Source: Euglena gracilis (Eukaryota; Euglenida; Euglenophyceae; Euglenales). Taken from it: a stretch of 64,000 bases of DNA. Positions 38,728 to 57,884 of the stretch are shown piece after piece. Under the pieces are notes generated by a model. The model searched no databases, was not told the DNA's origin, and was given only the letters and a program-made list of their open reading frames with translations. Location of the stretch: NCBI GenBank assembly GCA_039621445.1, contig CP154955.1:7800241-7864240 (forward strand), written 5' to 3'. The position numbers were made by a program, and so were the translations under genes. Within the stretch, counting starts at the first letter, position 1; every line of letters starts with the position of its first letter.

Positions 38728-39800
38728 CTGCCTCGGCTTGCATTGCCCGCGTTGTAACGGTCCACACAAGCAGATGTCAACCCCAGACTCGTCTTCCTGT
38801 CGAGGGACCCTTGGGGCCAGGACAAGCGAAAGTTTGGCTGATTGACCCCCGGACCTGACGCAATCCAGGCAATGACTGTGAACTCCTGCAGTAGATCAGA
38901 GCTTCGGCGGAGCAGGGCTGCATCCTCGGCGCCACCAAACAAACAAAAGGAGAGGAAGGGACCACAGCACCCAGTGGTTGGCACCCACTCAACCACACAC
39001 CCGCCCAAGGGAACCTTCAACCTGGTGGGGGAGGTTGCTCGGCCGGAACCCATATTTGGAGGGGGACATTCTCAGGGCAATCGGTGTCGTTGCATGACAT
39101 TGGCAAATAAAAAATCAAATCAAATCAAAATATAAATCCCGGCTTTTCAATTGAAATGCAAATGAAAATAAAATAGAAATTGAAATGTTGAAGTCTGTTA
39201 AAGTTAAGGTTTGCCACTGAGGCCAGCCCCTCCCCGGGGTCACAAACCAAAAAAAAACTTGTCGGTTCAGGCCAGCACCCCTGGGCACACGGCGAAATAC
39301 AACAGCGGGTAGCCGGCGCCGTGGCGGAAGCACTCCACGTCAGGCCGAGTTTGGCCAATCCTCGGGGGGGGGAGGGGGCCTCGGAGGGCCGTGGATTGCT
39401 ACTGCTGCCCTGCTCCCTTGGGAGGGAGGGGGGGGGTCGTGCCTGGCCGGGGCCCCAAATCACGTCAAAACTGGGCTTTTTCAGCCACATGGTCAAAAGT
39501 GCCTTGACCCAGTGCCCACAGGCACTCTAGGATGCGCCTACTCCCCTCGGGGGGGGGGGGATCTGGGTGCCTTGGAGTGTTTCCCAGGAATCCCTGAACT
39601 ATAACAATACAAATACCACAATTGAATGAAATTGTAATTCAATGAAATATTATGAAATTGTTATCTGGGGGGTGGGTGCCTGCCTCGCCTTAAAATCCGG
39701 CCTGGTCCACGAAGACGTCTTGTGCCTCGGCGGCGGGGACGTCACCGGGGTCCGCGGCGCCGGCGGGGCTGGTCTGCGCCGGGGGCAGACCCCTCTCCCT
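38659..39800 (-). CDS. Gene of unknown function, three to four exons, 5' end unknown
   Basis: Exons 39360-39279, 38924-38847 and 38727-38659 join in phase; a fourth coding-like segment lies at about 39790-39693. In order: a Pro/Ala-rich acidic segment ending AEAQDVFVDQ; TRPDVECFRHGAGYPLLYFA; DAALLRRSSDLLQEFTVIAW; and SPRVALFKDHNPRAAWSAAA, then TGA. No signal peptide or membrane helix is certain. I do not recognise the family. The upstream segment is linked only by position, and its exit would need a GT or GC site inside the frame. Confidence 0.45.
38847..38924 (-). CDS. Gene 7 exon (DLLQEFTVIAW)
   Basis: GGCGCCGAG|GATGCA opens DAALLRRSSDLLQEFTVIAW then IASGPG. Donors at 38855 (CAG|GTCCGG) and 38847 (GGG|GTCAAT) are both possible; the second fits the next exon's phase. 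Confidence 0.55.
39279..39360 (-). CDS. Gene 7 exon (DVECFRHGAGYPLLYF)
   Basis: A C-rich acceptor (CCCCGAG|GATTGG) and the donor CCAGGG|GTGCTG enclose IGQTRPDVECFRHGAGYPLL then YFAVCPG. Without splicing the frame stops at 39267. Confidence 0.5.
39693..39790 (-). CDS. Gene 7 upstream coding-like segment
   Basis: The frame encodes QTSPAGAADPGDVPAAEAQD then VFVDQAGF and a stop. It is very GC-rich and coding-like, but neither boundary is clear. Confidence 0.35.
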
Positions 39801-40861
39801 CCGCTGCCCCGCCGCACAGACCCTCGCCCCGGGAGCCAACCCCCCTCCAGGGTGTTTGAGGGCTTGGTGCTCCGAAAACCTCCGGGTCAAAACCAGGTCA
39901 GAGCCTCCTGTTCCAGCCTGTTTGGAGCTGGAATATTTGACTCCGTGGCTGCATTATTCCGTCTCCTGTGTTCCGTGTCTTAAGCAAGGAGAGGGGTCAA
40001 TTCAGCCAGTACCTTCTTCCCAGCCGGCAGCTCCTGGTCGGGATGTGGACCATATTTCGTTTGGTGGCATTGGGGTGCATAAGGTTTTTCAACGTTGGAA
40101 GACAAGAGGTGAGAACATCCCTTGGTGGAATTGCAAACCCCTCCCGTGTTCAACCTTGAAGACCTGATGCCCTATTATGAAACCAAAAATTTCTGTGTCC
40201 AAAAGGCATTTTCAGAAACGGCAAACGGATCTCAGAACACCAGGAGAATTAAATGGGAGCAAATAAATACAAAGCACAAGAGGAAGAGAAGTCTGAAGGA
40301 GGTGCTTGTTACCAGTCAGCCAAAAGCTAATTCGGGATATGGCTGGCATAACCATCAAAACTGGTTCCTCAAAAATTTCATCACATGGGGAAAGGGGGTA
40401 CCAAAGGGTGCCAAACAATTGCAAGAACCAACCATCTTGAAAATCAGCGGGACTCACAACTTGACCGATAGAGGGTGTGAAGGGGGTGCATCCGAGTGCC
40501 GTGTTCGGGGGGACGTGATCATAGATTCCATAGATTCGCAGAGTGACCCCTGGGGGAGGGGGAGCGCACTATCCCAGGCCCAGACCCACCCACCCACTTT
40601 TTTGAAAACCCACCCACCCACGACCCACACATCCACCCACTCACCCACCCACCCAGTATCCAACCAAAATCGGCTGAAACCCCTCAAAAACCTTTTGGCC
40701 GGGCCAAAAATCTGACCCATGGCGCACCCCACCCACGGGGGGGGGGGGTCCAAAGGCCCCAACCTACCCACCCACTCGAAAACCCACCCACCCCCCCACC
40801 CGGGGGGGGGGGGGGCACACAGGTGTAGGTGTTAAGTGAATCTTTGGACGTGACTGTTGCC
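39801..40861. other. Interval between genes 7 and 8
   Basis: I see no supported exon. It contains CCCACCCA-rich sequence at 40585-40800 with poly-G/C blocks, and otherwise unremarkable mixed sequence. Confidence 0.45.
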
Positions 40862-48049
<7,188 letters not shown>

Positions 48050-48901
48050 GCTGAGTTGCTGAGTTAGGCCATAGCTGCAAAGGAGGGAAAAGTGTAGGGG
48101 AAAGGGGGGCGATCTAGAACCACAAGCTATATTTTTGGGCCCCAGGGGGGTCAGGCAACAGTGGAATCCCACCTTTTTGATTCCCACTGGGAAAACTCCG
48201 CGGACGCTCCGGATAACCGGACTCCGAGGAGGCTCCCAGGTAACCAACCTCCGCGGAGACACAGGAAACCAATTTTGCCAGAGGATGTTGTGAACATGGA
48301 AATGAAAGGGGTTTGTGTGTTATATGTAAAGTGATGTCACACATGGCGACTGAAGCTCAGTGGCAGAGCCGCTTCTGAATCTGTCAGACGTCTTTTCTGC
48401 CCTGTTTTCAAGTTCACACGGGACACAAAAAACTCCAAAGACTTTGGAAGACAACGTTGAACTGAGAAAACAACCAGAAAATAAAAAATATTCAACGGAA
48501 GCAATGCCAAAAGTGTACCCAAATTGTCATCCTGCTAGTTTGACTCAACTTTTGATCCTGCTGGGATTGAATTGAAGTGCACAGTCAACCAGGTGAGGAA
48601 GAATTGCTCTGGGGAGGTGGGAGGTGGAGGCAAACTGTACGACAAAATGGAGGTCATGATGCAAAAGATCACGTGAAATCCAAAGTGGCGTCCTTCTGGA
48701 GGTGCCTGGAGGGAGGGGGGGGGGGGCGGGGGTGGGGGAGGGTCCCGCCCCTCCCCCTGCCCCCCTCCCTCCACGGACCTCCCACCCCCCTTCCCCTCTC
48801 CCCCCTATCCCCTCCCCCGCTCCCCAATAACAAAATCCTTTTGTGTGGCGGACATGGCACAAGGTAAAGGTGGCATGGGTAAATAGAGTGGAACATGTCA
48901 C

Positions 48902-48944
48902 CCAACGGGGTGGAACATGTAGCAAACATGTTCCACCCCGTTGG
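48902..48944. repeat. Perfect hairpin, 19-bp arms
   Basis: CCAACGGGGTGGAACATGT and its exact reverse complement flank a five-base AGCAA loop. It lies about 0.85 kb upstream of the gene 8 ATG. Confidence 0.9.
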
Positions 48945-49956
48945 GGCAGCAAACGGGGAGGGTGTGAGGGGAAAATTTTTCATTGGGGTGTGTTGAGGTA
49001 AACAAAAAATGTATATTTTTGTGGGGGTATGGGGGCAAAAATGAAAGAAAATTATTTTGGGGGGGGATGGGGCGGGGGCAGAAAATTAAAAAATCATTAT
49101 CTTGATTCTTTTTTTCTGCATTTCCCTTTTTTGTGGGGGGGTGTCCGGGTGAAGAAAAAAAATCAAAATATAGTTCCTCCTCTTTTGAGCATTGGTGTGG
49201 GTAGAGGGGAGGGGCAAGATATCAAGTGATCGGGGAGGGGGGCCCCTCCCCTTGTGCGATTGAATTTTTTCGGCGCCAAAATGCCTGAAAAAATTTGGGG
49301 TCGCACTTTTTTTTGAAAAATCGCTCATAACAGACGCAAATTTTTCATCTTTTGTGGTGTGAATCGAAGCGCCAGAAAATTTTGGAGGGGTTCCCGGGGC
49401 AGGGCTGGATTGAGGTGGAGGTTTGCAAAAAACCCTCAACCTCAATGTCAGTAACCTCAACCTCAACCTCAACCTCAATGTCACCTCAATGTCCAATATT
49501 CAAAAAAATGAACTCACAAAAAGAATCGATTGGACAATCTCATTATGCAAAACTTTCCTCATTGGAAAACGACGCCTTTGTGCGTGGGGTAACCCCCTCA
49601 AAATAAGACCCGGTATTTCCCCTTATTTGAGCACACCCACGGGCCAAAAGACCCCCCAAATGCTAAAAGGCATCCCTACAGTCATTTATGGCATGACTCT
49701 CACGAGAGGCAGAAAACTCCCCCCTCCACCCCATCCGAAGTTTTCTTTCAGGGGGGGGGTTTAAAAGTCGGCAGTTGACTCAGTAGCACAGAGTGGGTAG
49801 TTCGCGGTAGTTCGCCGACTAGTCGGCCAACTGGCCCCCCCCCCCCCCCCCCGTGCCTCACCGACTAGCTGCCGACTAGGCCAACCGACCAATTGGCGTC
49901 GTCGGTCGGCCAACCAATTGGCCAGAACCCCCATCTCTCAGAGGTTGGCAAAATTT

Positions 49957-50092
49957 TTAAGCCGGCGTTTGAGACGCCGGGCTCAGGACAGAACCGGCGT
50001 CCCCCCCCCGCGGGCTTTCCGGACGCCGGTTCTGTCCTAAAGTCCGGCGTTAGGAACGCCGGCTTTGTCCAAAGCCCGGCGTCCGGTTTTCA
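49957..50092. mobile_element. ACGCCGG / GGTTCTGTCC family, copy 1
   Basis: It is a palindromic arrangement: GCCGGCGTTTGAGACGCCGG, AGGACAGAACCGGCGTCC, poly-C, CGGACGCCGGTTCTGTCCTA, GGCGTTAGGAACGCCGGC, CCCGGCGTCCGG. The same phrases, in various orders, occur at 50745-50912, 58208-58330, 59596-59732 and 63866-63915. Confidence 0.75.
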
Positions 50093-50154
50093 TTCCTAAA
50101 AATGTCACCAAAAGTGCCCAAAAGTGGCCCTGAAGTGCTGGTATGAGTGTTTCA

Positions 50155-50690
50155 ACCACCAAGGACAATGAATTTTGCCATCTGGGGACCACTAGGGTGG
50201 ATATCCAAATCTCGTGAAAATTGGCCCAGATTTGGAAATAGAGTATCGTGCAGAGTATCGTGGAAAGATCTGATGAGCACCGCTGGTCGTCTGTTGAAAA
50301 GAGCTTTCGATCGAGGGGTAACTTGGTACCCTAACGTTGCACGCAGCCCGAGATATGCTCGCGATCGTCGGATCGGCCAGAATCTGAGTCGAAATTTGTG
50401 GCAATTTTCAGTGATTTTTGGTTTAAGATACTGAATAAACCTTACAGAAACGTTTTTCCTCTTCGAATCAACGACCTGAGGGCCTTGGGGGGGCACCAGA
50501 GTTGTGAAATTAGGATTCCCCACTGACAGAAAATAAGAGCTCCAGGCGACGTGGCTGAATTTGGTGGTGATCGCCAGTCGTCTGATGAAAAGAGCTTTCG
50601 ATCGAGGGGTGATTTATACCTGGACGATTGACACAGCCAGAAATACCCTCGCGATCGCCGGAATTTGGTGAAGTGCAAAGTGGTGTGACA
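50155..50690 (+). repeat. Duplicated CTTTCGATCGAGGGG segment
   Basis: Two copies (about 50275-50380 and 50570-50665) share GTCGTCTGnTGAAAAGAGCT, TTTCGATCGAGGGGT and CTCGCGATCGnCGG. No coding evidence. Confidence 0.65.
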
Positions 50691-50744
50691 TTGCAGATCA
50701 GTGGTCGGAGATTGGTCCTGGGAGTGTCCTTTAACCGAAGGTTG

Positions 50745-50912
50745 GGGACGCCGGTTCTGTCCTGAGCCCAGCGTCTCTAAAACGCCGGCTTAAACAAGAG
50801 GTTTCGGACGCCGGTTCTGTCCAAGCCCGGCGTTCCAAACGCCGGTTCCGTCCTTCGGACGGAACCGGCGTCCGGAACGCCGGGCTTTGGACAGAACCGG
50901 CGTCCGACACCT
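50745..50912. mobile_element. ACGCCGG / GGTTCTGTCC family, copy 2
   Basis: GACGCCGGTTCTGTCC is repeated in both orientations. The centre GTTCCGTCCTTCGGACGGAAC is a perfect palindrome around TTC. Confidence 0.75.
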
Positions 50913-52675
50913 CTTTTTTGTAGTAGAATTTTGCAACCGTGAAACATTAGAATTAATCTCCGAAAGGTGTTTTGATGTGTTTGGGGTGCCCTGGGGCCCT
51001 CAGCATGCAGCATTAGACTGATATTGATACCTTTGTTCTTGTTCTCACTGCGGTTACACCGCGGTTACGCCGCGGTTACACTGCGGTTACCTGGGCTGCT
51101 CCTTTTGTTGGGGTTGAAAACCACACCCTGATGTCGCATTTGAGGTGGTCGACCGGTTGGGAGAACTCTGCAAGGTGGAAAGACAGTGGCGGGGGGAGGG
51201 GGTTTTTGGCGTGGCGAGGGGGACCTGGAGGGGGGGGGGGAGGGGTGCGCGGGGGGCTGCCAAAAAAAACCAAGTATGGGTGGGACGACCCCCACCCCCC
51301 CCCCCAGTGACTGACTGGACTTGTAGACTGATAAAAAGTTGACCCCAAAATGGCCGAAAAACTTCTTATTTTTCAACATTATTTGGCGTGTTCCTGCTGC
51401 ACGCCAGTAGGTTCTGTCCACATAGGATGAAAATAATGTGTTTGCAGTCCCGATCATAGTCCCGATCCCCATTCAGTGAATCCTTGCCCATTGTCCATCA
51501 ATCTCATGGCTTTCATTCACAAGGGCATCAGGGTTTTGTGCATCTTGGTCCATTTTCAATCTGCAAACATGAGGTCAAAAAATAAAAAAAACACCAACAA
51601 CTTTTCTTCGGCGCCTTTGCCGCCGAATCATGAGGTTTTTTTGCTTTTTTTTAAAAAAACACATTTTTTTTTAGCGGGTACTACCCCCGTGCCCCCCCCC
51701 CCCAGTTACGCCCCCGTGACCCCCCGTGACCCGAGAATCGATCCTTCGCCATTCTTTTTTTAAAAGCATTTTTTTAAAAAAAACAATGAACTTTCATGTA
51801 TCCTTGTCCGCCCAATGCGCCTTCACACCCAAAAATGGCCAAAAAATCTTTTCCCCTGAAAGAAGTGCCAAAAACTGGTGCATTTCCCCACCCAAAACGG
51901 AATTTTGTCAAAAATGGCCCAAACTTCATCCCAAAAACGTGTTGGTCAAGAAAATCCTAACAAAATACCCTTTTCAAAAAATGACCAAGTTTATCACGAT
52001 GCCACGTCATGGATGTTGCCTCCCAGCTACCTGCAGTGTCATACTTCCCCTGTGACCCCCCCCCCATGACCCCCCGCGACCCGCACCACCCCCTTAAAAA
52101 AAGCATGTTTTTTTGTTTAAAAAAAAACAAGCCGTTTTTTAAAAAAATTTCATCTGTCTCGGGGGGTTAGAAGTGGGGGTAGGTCCCGGGAGGGGGGGGG
52201 TTGGAACTGTACAGGGGGGGAGGGGGGTCCCAAGGTTTGACCAACTGTACTGCCTTGTCCCCGCTGTGCTTGCATGTACAAAAAAAAAGTCCCAACCCAC
52301 CTGCCTTAGCTGTTCCTCTGGGGCTGAAGGGGGGGGGGAAGTTTTCGCCCGTTTCGGAGCCTTTTGCAAAACCAGGAAAATTCCCAAATTTCAGGGGGGG
52401 GATTTTTCGGGGGGGGGGCAATTTACGCAGAGGGACTGTAACCTCCTACACCATGCCTAGAGACCAGTTTTTTTTGGACCCCAAAATCGACCCCCAAACG
52501 TGGGTCCCCCCGAGCACCCGCCCCCCCCCTTGGGGGGTGGGTGGGTGGGTGGGTCCGGACCCCCCCCCTCCTCCCGGGTCATGAAAAACCCTGCAGACAA
52601 CAATCAATCGTAGTTTTTTTTTTAACAACAAAGTATCCACCTTCATTCATTCATTTCATTATTGAGCCAGTTGAG

Positions 52676-52861
52676 ATGGATGCTTCACCCACCGTTTCTT
52701 CCCTTGGCCGCCTTTTGGGAGCCATTGCGGCCGCACAGGCGTCCGTTGAACGTGTGTTCAGCTCCGCTGATTTTCAGTCCGATGGCCGGACTCGTATTGA
52801 GTTCGACAAACTTGCTCGTGAGGTGTACCTCCGCTACAATCATATGGCACTAAGTGCTTGA
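52676..52861 (+). pseudogene. hAT transposase C-terminal fragment
   Basis: The frame ending at 52861 encodes AIAAAQASVERVFSSADFQS, then DGRTRIEFDKLAREVYLRYN. The pattern S-x-ER-x-FS followed by R-x-x-x-x-x-x-KL is the C-terminal dimerisation (hATC) signature of hAT transposases. The rest of the transposase is not in frame nearby, so this is a remnant. Confidence 0.65.
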
Positions 52862-54032
52862 GTTTGCCTTTGATGTTCATTGTTTTCCCAACTCCCATCC
52901 ATTTATTGGCCTTTTGTCATCTGACACCCAATGATGAACAATTGTTTGGCGGAACTAACTCCTCGCCGCGCCCTATGGGGCAAAAAGAGGGCACGGGCAG
53001 GGCCTTGGGGGCAGTTCCCGAGTGCGCTCAACCGTGAGGTTATTTTTTCATCATCAAAAAATATTTTTCCGAAATTTTTCCGAAATTTTTCCGAAATTTT
53101 TCCGAAAGAAAAATATTTTTTATATTTTTCCGAAAAAAAACAATCCTAAATCCAGCCTTGGGTCAGACCACCTCCCAGGGGGGTTCAGACCACCCTCCCC
53201 CACCCCTGGGGGGTCGGCACCGACCCCCTCGCCACGCCATTTTACCCCCCCCCCTTTCAGACTCCCTCGTCACGCCATGTTAGGCCCACCTCGCCACACC
53301 TTGCCAACAAGGAAAACCAAAAAGGAGGTTTGGGGAATTTTTTTTGAAGCTTTTTTTACAAAAAAAGGTTTTTTTTTCATCTCTGCAGCTTCGTAGTCCG
53401 TTAAAGGTGCCGGAAAAACTAAAAATACGTCACTTTTGACCCCTCGGACCCCCCCCCTCCCCCCCTGTGCCTTGTCTCCAGCTTCACCACTTGCATGGCC
53501 CCTGGGTCGAGGACTTGGCATCTTTTGGGTTTTTTTGTCCATCGAACCATCCCCGGCATGTATCTATCAATAAGACCCACCGCCCTGAACAGAGGTGTTC
53601 AGGAATATACCATAACAACCTCACAACATACGGCAAATGAATTCCGAATCCCGGTCGGCTTCATGGCTTCAAAGAATAGAAGGGACGGGACAAAGTGCCC
53701 GAAACGGCCGAAAATTCCCCCCCCCCCTGGTCAAGAGCCCAAAAAACCCTCCCTAGGGGGGGGGAAATTTACGCCCAGGGACTGTAACATGTGGAATTGT
53801 CCCAAAACTGCCCCCCCCCCAAACAACAAAACATTGTTCAATTGCCTACCATCATCACAACCACGCCACAAAACATCCCCCAAAAGTTTGTCGAATGAGG
53901 AGCGTGCTTCACACTATCAGGGTAAAGGGCAGACCAGAAACTACAAGGATGGCAGTTTATGTCCTCACTGTCTTTGTGTGGGGTAACGTGCATAGTCAAA
54001 ATCCAGGGATATTTTGGAAATAGGAAACAGAT

Positions 54033-54221
54033 TTAGTCAACTTTCAGCCACTTGGACCAAACCTGGGACAAAAAAAAACCCGAAAAGCAAAGGTAATGGT
54101 ATGGTCCGACCCGCATGGGGGGGCATGCTGAGCCTCCAATGAATCCCTGCACCTCCCATCCGTCAACAGCAACAGAGACAACCCCCATTCGTTTAATGGC
54201 AGCAATCACAACCTCTCTCAT
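54033..54221 (-). pseudogene. hAT transposase core fragment (tentative)
   Basis: The ORF contains IKRMGVVSVAVDGWEVQGF. A short hydrophobic strand ending in DGW is typical of the first catalytic strand of hAT transposases. It lies downstream, on the same strand, of the BED-finger ORF at 55287, consistent with one decayed element. Confidence 0.4.
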
Positions 54222-54959
54222 CCCTGAAAAACAACAAATTTTATTCCGACTACTTTACATTAGATAACCTGACTTTAGGTCTTGAAGCCTGGAATGTATC
54301 TTGGCACGTGACAGGGGAACATAATCAGAACGAAGTGCATGAACAAAATCCAAAGTCCATGGTTGATCCAAAGGGGGTGTTCCCCCCGTGACCCCCCCGT
54401 GACCCCCCCGTGACCCCCCCGTGACCCGAACAAGGACCCTTTTCGGCGAAATTTTGTCGGGAAAGATAATGGCTGGCGATGCCTAATTTGATAAAATTCT
54501 GGGGCAGCAGATTCCTGATTTTGAGGCGTAAATTTTTCAAATTTGGGCTTGGCGATTCCTAATTTGGAGTCAAAATCCTAATTTTAGGTGTGGGGATTCC
54601 TAATTTGTGGAATTTTTCTCCAAAAATTCCGACTCGGTGATTCCTAATTTTGCCACTAAAAATGTGGTGTTCCCCCCGTGACCCCCCCCCCCCGTGACCC
54701 GAACCACCCCCAAAGAATTGTCAACAAGGCTGGAGAATTTTCAGCCTTTTTGCAATGAAAGGAAAACTCAAACGTAAAAATCTTTGCGTTCCAGCCCTGG
54801 TTGTAAGAGAACAGGCAAATGCTGAAATGGCTCAAGCATTTGCGTTGGTTATGAGTGGGCACTCTTAGGGAAAAATTCCAACGGGTTGGTTGGGGAAGGG
54901 GGGGGATGGCGGGGAACACCTCCCAAAAAAAAGTGCCCCCCCCCCGCATCCTACATCAA

Positions 54960-55287
54960 TGGTTGGAGTGAACTTGTGGTCTGCAAAACCATCCAAATTT
55001 TTTTGCTTCTTTGGACTGGGACAATTTGGAGACATTGAAGACACAGAGGATTGAGAATCTTCATGATTGCGGGACTCCTCCACATAAGGGTGGACCACTG
55101 CAACCGGCACAACGTTGCTCCGGTGACATGCTTTGTAATGCTGAGTCATCCGGGTGATATTGGCCTTCTGAGTCCATTCACAATGGCAAAAGTGGGACTT
55201 GACTGCCTTCGCTACATCACAAACTGCCCCATCCTTGTCCTTTGGCACATACTGTTCCCATATGGCATGCTTTCTGTGGCGACCCAT
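54960..55287 (-). pseudogene. BED-type zinc finger of a hAT transposon
   Basis: The ATG at 55287 opens GRHRKHAIWEQYVPKDKDGA. Next come VCDVAKAVKSHFCHCEW and NITRMTQHYKACH, giving aromatic residues, CxC and HxxxCH ligands in a BED-finger-like order. BED fingers form the N-terminus of many hAT transposases. The frame runs into poly-C near 54945, where coding character is lost. Confidence 0.55.
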
Positions 55288-55463
55288 GAAAAAATCCTGA
55301 GAAAGGAGTGGGAAGATGAAAACTTTTCCTTATTGTGCATTGCTTCAAAAAAAATAAATTTCCATATTTTTCCACTCGGAAAAATATAATTTATTTTTCC
55401 TAGAAAAATTTCGGAAAAATTTCCATTATATTTTTCGGAAAAATTTCAAGTACAATCCTAGCT

Positions 55464-55530
55464 GGATTGAGGTTGAGGTATTGAGGTTGAGGTTGAGGTT
55501 GAGGTTGAGGTTGAGGTTGAGGTTGAGGTT
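55464..55530 (+). repeat. (TTGAGG)n hexamer array
   Basis: About 10 units of GAGGTT followed by related CCTCAATG phrases to 55570. The complementary hexamer CCTCAA is repeated at 49430-49490, in the same kind of setting (GGCTGGATTGAGGT nearby in both). Confidence 0.85.
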
Positions 55531-55729
55531 TTCCAACCTCCATCTTTCCTCAATGTCACCTCAATGCGAAAATCCAAAGGAATATGACTCAACAACAAAG
55601 AGAATTGAAAAAGAGTGTTACAAAAGAGAGGTAAATTACCTTTCGACATTGAGGTTGAACTTTTTTTGAAATCCTCAACCTCAATCCCGCCCTGTCTGAC
55701 CCCCCTCGCAAAACCACCGCTCACTCAAT

Positions 55730-57720
55730 ACCCGGGGGGCAAGGGTGTAGAAATAATTTTTTCTCGGGGGGGGGGGTGGGGGGGCGAGATCCTTGAAAAA
55801 TGCCTAATGTAACCATTATTTTTTTCGCCGCCCAAAGGGCGGCAAGACGGTAGTGCATTTTTTTTGAAAGTTGGCATTGAATGTGACAAAAAAAATGTGG
55901 TAATTTTTGGCATCATGGCAAAATCCACCACAATTTCGACTTTCAAGCCGCCCAACGGGCGGCGGGAGACGGTGATGCCTTTTGTGTTTTGGGATTTCAA
56001 AAAGAGGGATTTCAAAAAGAGTGCAAAATACGGAAAAAGAGACGGTACCCCCCCCTTATTGTCCCACCGACCTCCCCTGGGAGGCTCGACCGGACAATAT
56101 GGGGGTACCATAGGAATTTCATTGGCCGAGCCAAAAAAAACCCCCGTCGGCTGGGGCCGAGGGACAATATGGGGGGGGGACAATATGGGGGGGGGGGGTA
56201 ATCAGAGTCCCCTCCCAAAACCAAAACCCGCCCCCTCCGAGGTATTTTGCATGTAACAAAAAAAACGTGTTGCGCCCAAAGGGCGGCTGGACGGTGATGC
56301 ATTTTCCCAAAAGCTCCCCAAAAAAAGAGCCAAATTTGCTACAGAAATGGTGTGGTGTTTAAAATTTGAACTTAGAGGCCAAGTCAAGATTCCTGTTGCC
56401 GCCCGAAGGGCGGCGAGACGGTAGTGGTGATACTCACAAATAATAGCCATTAATTGAAAAAAGGAAGATTTTCGCCCCCCTATGAGTTTTGGACTTGTTT
56501 GGCCGCCCGAAGGGTGGCGAGACAGTAGCGACCTCCAACGGTAATAACACCAAAAAGTTCAATGAAAGTTGAGTTTTTACCCTCACCCCCCCCTAATTGC
56601 CCCCCTAATTGGCTAATTGGGGGGTCCTTAAGGGAGGTCCATTAGCCAATTAGGGGGGGGGGGGTTAGCCCAATTGGCCAATGGCAGGGGTGTAGAAGTA
56701 ATTTTTTCTCGGGGGGGGGGGCGAGATCCTTGACAAGGCCCAATACAACATGGTTGTTGTTGTTTTGCGGCGGCGAGACGGTAGCGCTTTTTGGCATTGA
56801 ATGTGACAAGAAACGTGGCAATTTTTGGCACAAATCCATCACAATTTGGAAGCTTTCAAGCCCAACGCAAGGGAAGGTGATGAACAAAAAAAAAGAGTTG
56901 CCGCCCAAAGGGCGGCTGGACGGTAATGCATTTTCCCAAAAAGGTTCCCCAAAAAGAGCAAAACTTGTCAAAAAAAAAGCCTTGCTTTCAATTTTGAAAA
57001 AAAAGCCAAGTCAACATACATGTGTTTCTTGTTACCACCTGAAGGGCGGCGAAAAGGCAGTGGAAAAGTTCACAAACAAGAACCCAAATTGAAAAAAGAA
57101 AGATTTCCGCCCCCTCCGATCCATGAGTTCTGGACTTGTTTTGCAGGGGTGTGGAAGTAATTTTTTCTCGGGGGGGGGGAGATCCTTGAAAAATGCCTAA
57201 CCATTGTTTTTTTTTTCGCCGCCCGAAGGGCGGCAAGACGGCAGCGCTTTTTTGAAAGATGGCATTGAATGTGACACAAAATGTGGCAATTTTTGACATC
57301 ATGGCACAATCCACCACAATTTCAACATAAGCCGCCCAACAGGCAACAGGAGACGGTGATGCCTTTTGTGTTTTGAGATTTCAAAAAAAGGGATTTCAAA
57401 AGGAGTGCAAAATGCGGAAAAAGAGACGGTAATGAGAGTTCCCTCCCAAAACCCGCCCCTCCGAGCTGTTTTGCATGGAACAAAAAAAAACGTATTGCCG
57501 CCCGAAGGGAGGCTGGACGGTAATGCATTTTCCCCAAAGGCTTCCCCCCCAAAAAAGCCAAATTTGCAACAGAAATGGTGTGCTGTTTAAAATTTCGAGG
57601 CCAAGTCAAGGTGCACGTGTTTCCTGTTGCCGCCCGAAGGGCGGCGAGACGGTAGCGAGATGAGTTTTGGACTTGTTTGGCCGCCCGAAGGGCGGCGAGA
57701 CGGTAGTGACCTCCAACAGC
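55730..57720 (+). repeat. Tandem array with GCCGCCCGAAGGGCGGC hairpins
   Basis: Three long units (about 55735-56440, 56690-57070 and 57140-57720) repeat the order: AGGGGTGTAGAAGTAATTTT, TTCTCGGGGGGG, GAGATCCTTGA, GCCGCCCnAAGGGCGGC, AGACGGTAG, GGCATTGAATGTGACA, then further hairpins and GACGGTGATGCC. About a dozen hairpins of the same stem occur. The first unit is interrupted by the ACAATATGGGGG element. Confidence 0.8.
56055..56200 (+). mobile_element. GTCCCACCGACC element, copy 1 (ACAATAT form)
   Basis: ATTGTCCCACCGACCTCCCC, GGAGGCTCGACCGGACAATA, GGAATTTCATTGGCC, CCCCCGTCGGCTGGGGCC and repeated GGGACAATATGGGGGG. The homologue at 61990-62170 carries GGACAATAAAGGGGG in the same places. Confidence 0.75.
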
Positions 57721-57884
57721 AATAACACCAAAAGGTTCAATGAAAGTTGAGCTTTTAATGTAATAAATTCAAAAGGCACAAAGAATGTGGTGAGAAAATC
57801 ACACACTTTTCAAAAAAAATTCTTTCTTTCCAAAATCTCGGGGGGGCGGCCGCCCCCCCCCCGACCCCCCACTTCTACACCTAT

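Larger units (their letters stand above)
48050..52660. other. Gene-free region upstream of gene 8
   Basis: I find no supported host exon. It includes a perfect hairpin at 48902-48944, CCTCAA hexamers at 49430-49490, two ACGCCGG-family elements (49957-50092, 50745-50912), a duplicated CTTTCGATCGAGGGG segment (50155-50420 and 50540-50690) and many poly-G/C blocks. Confidence 0.55.

Noticed and set aside
40585-40800. CCCACCCA-rich region as a coding Pro/His-rich exon
   Set aside because: It is a simple repeat with homopolymer breaks and stops in every frame on close reading.
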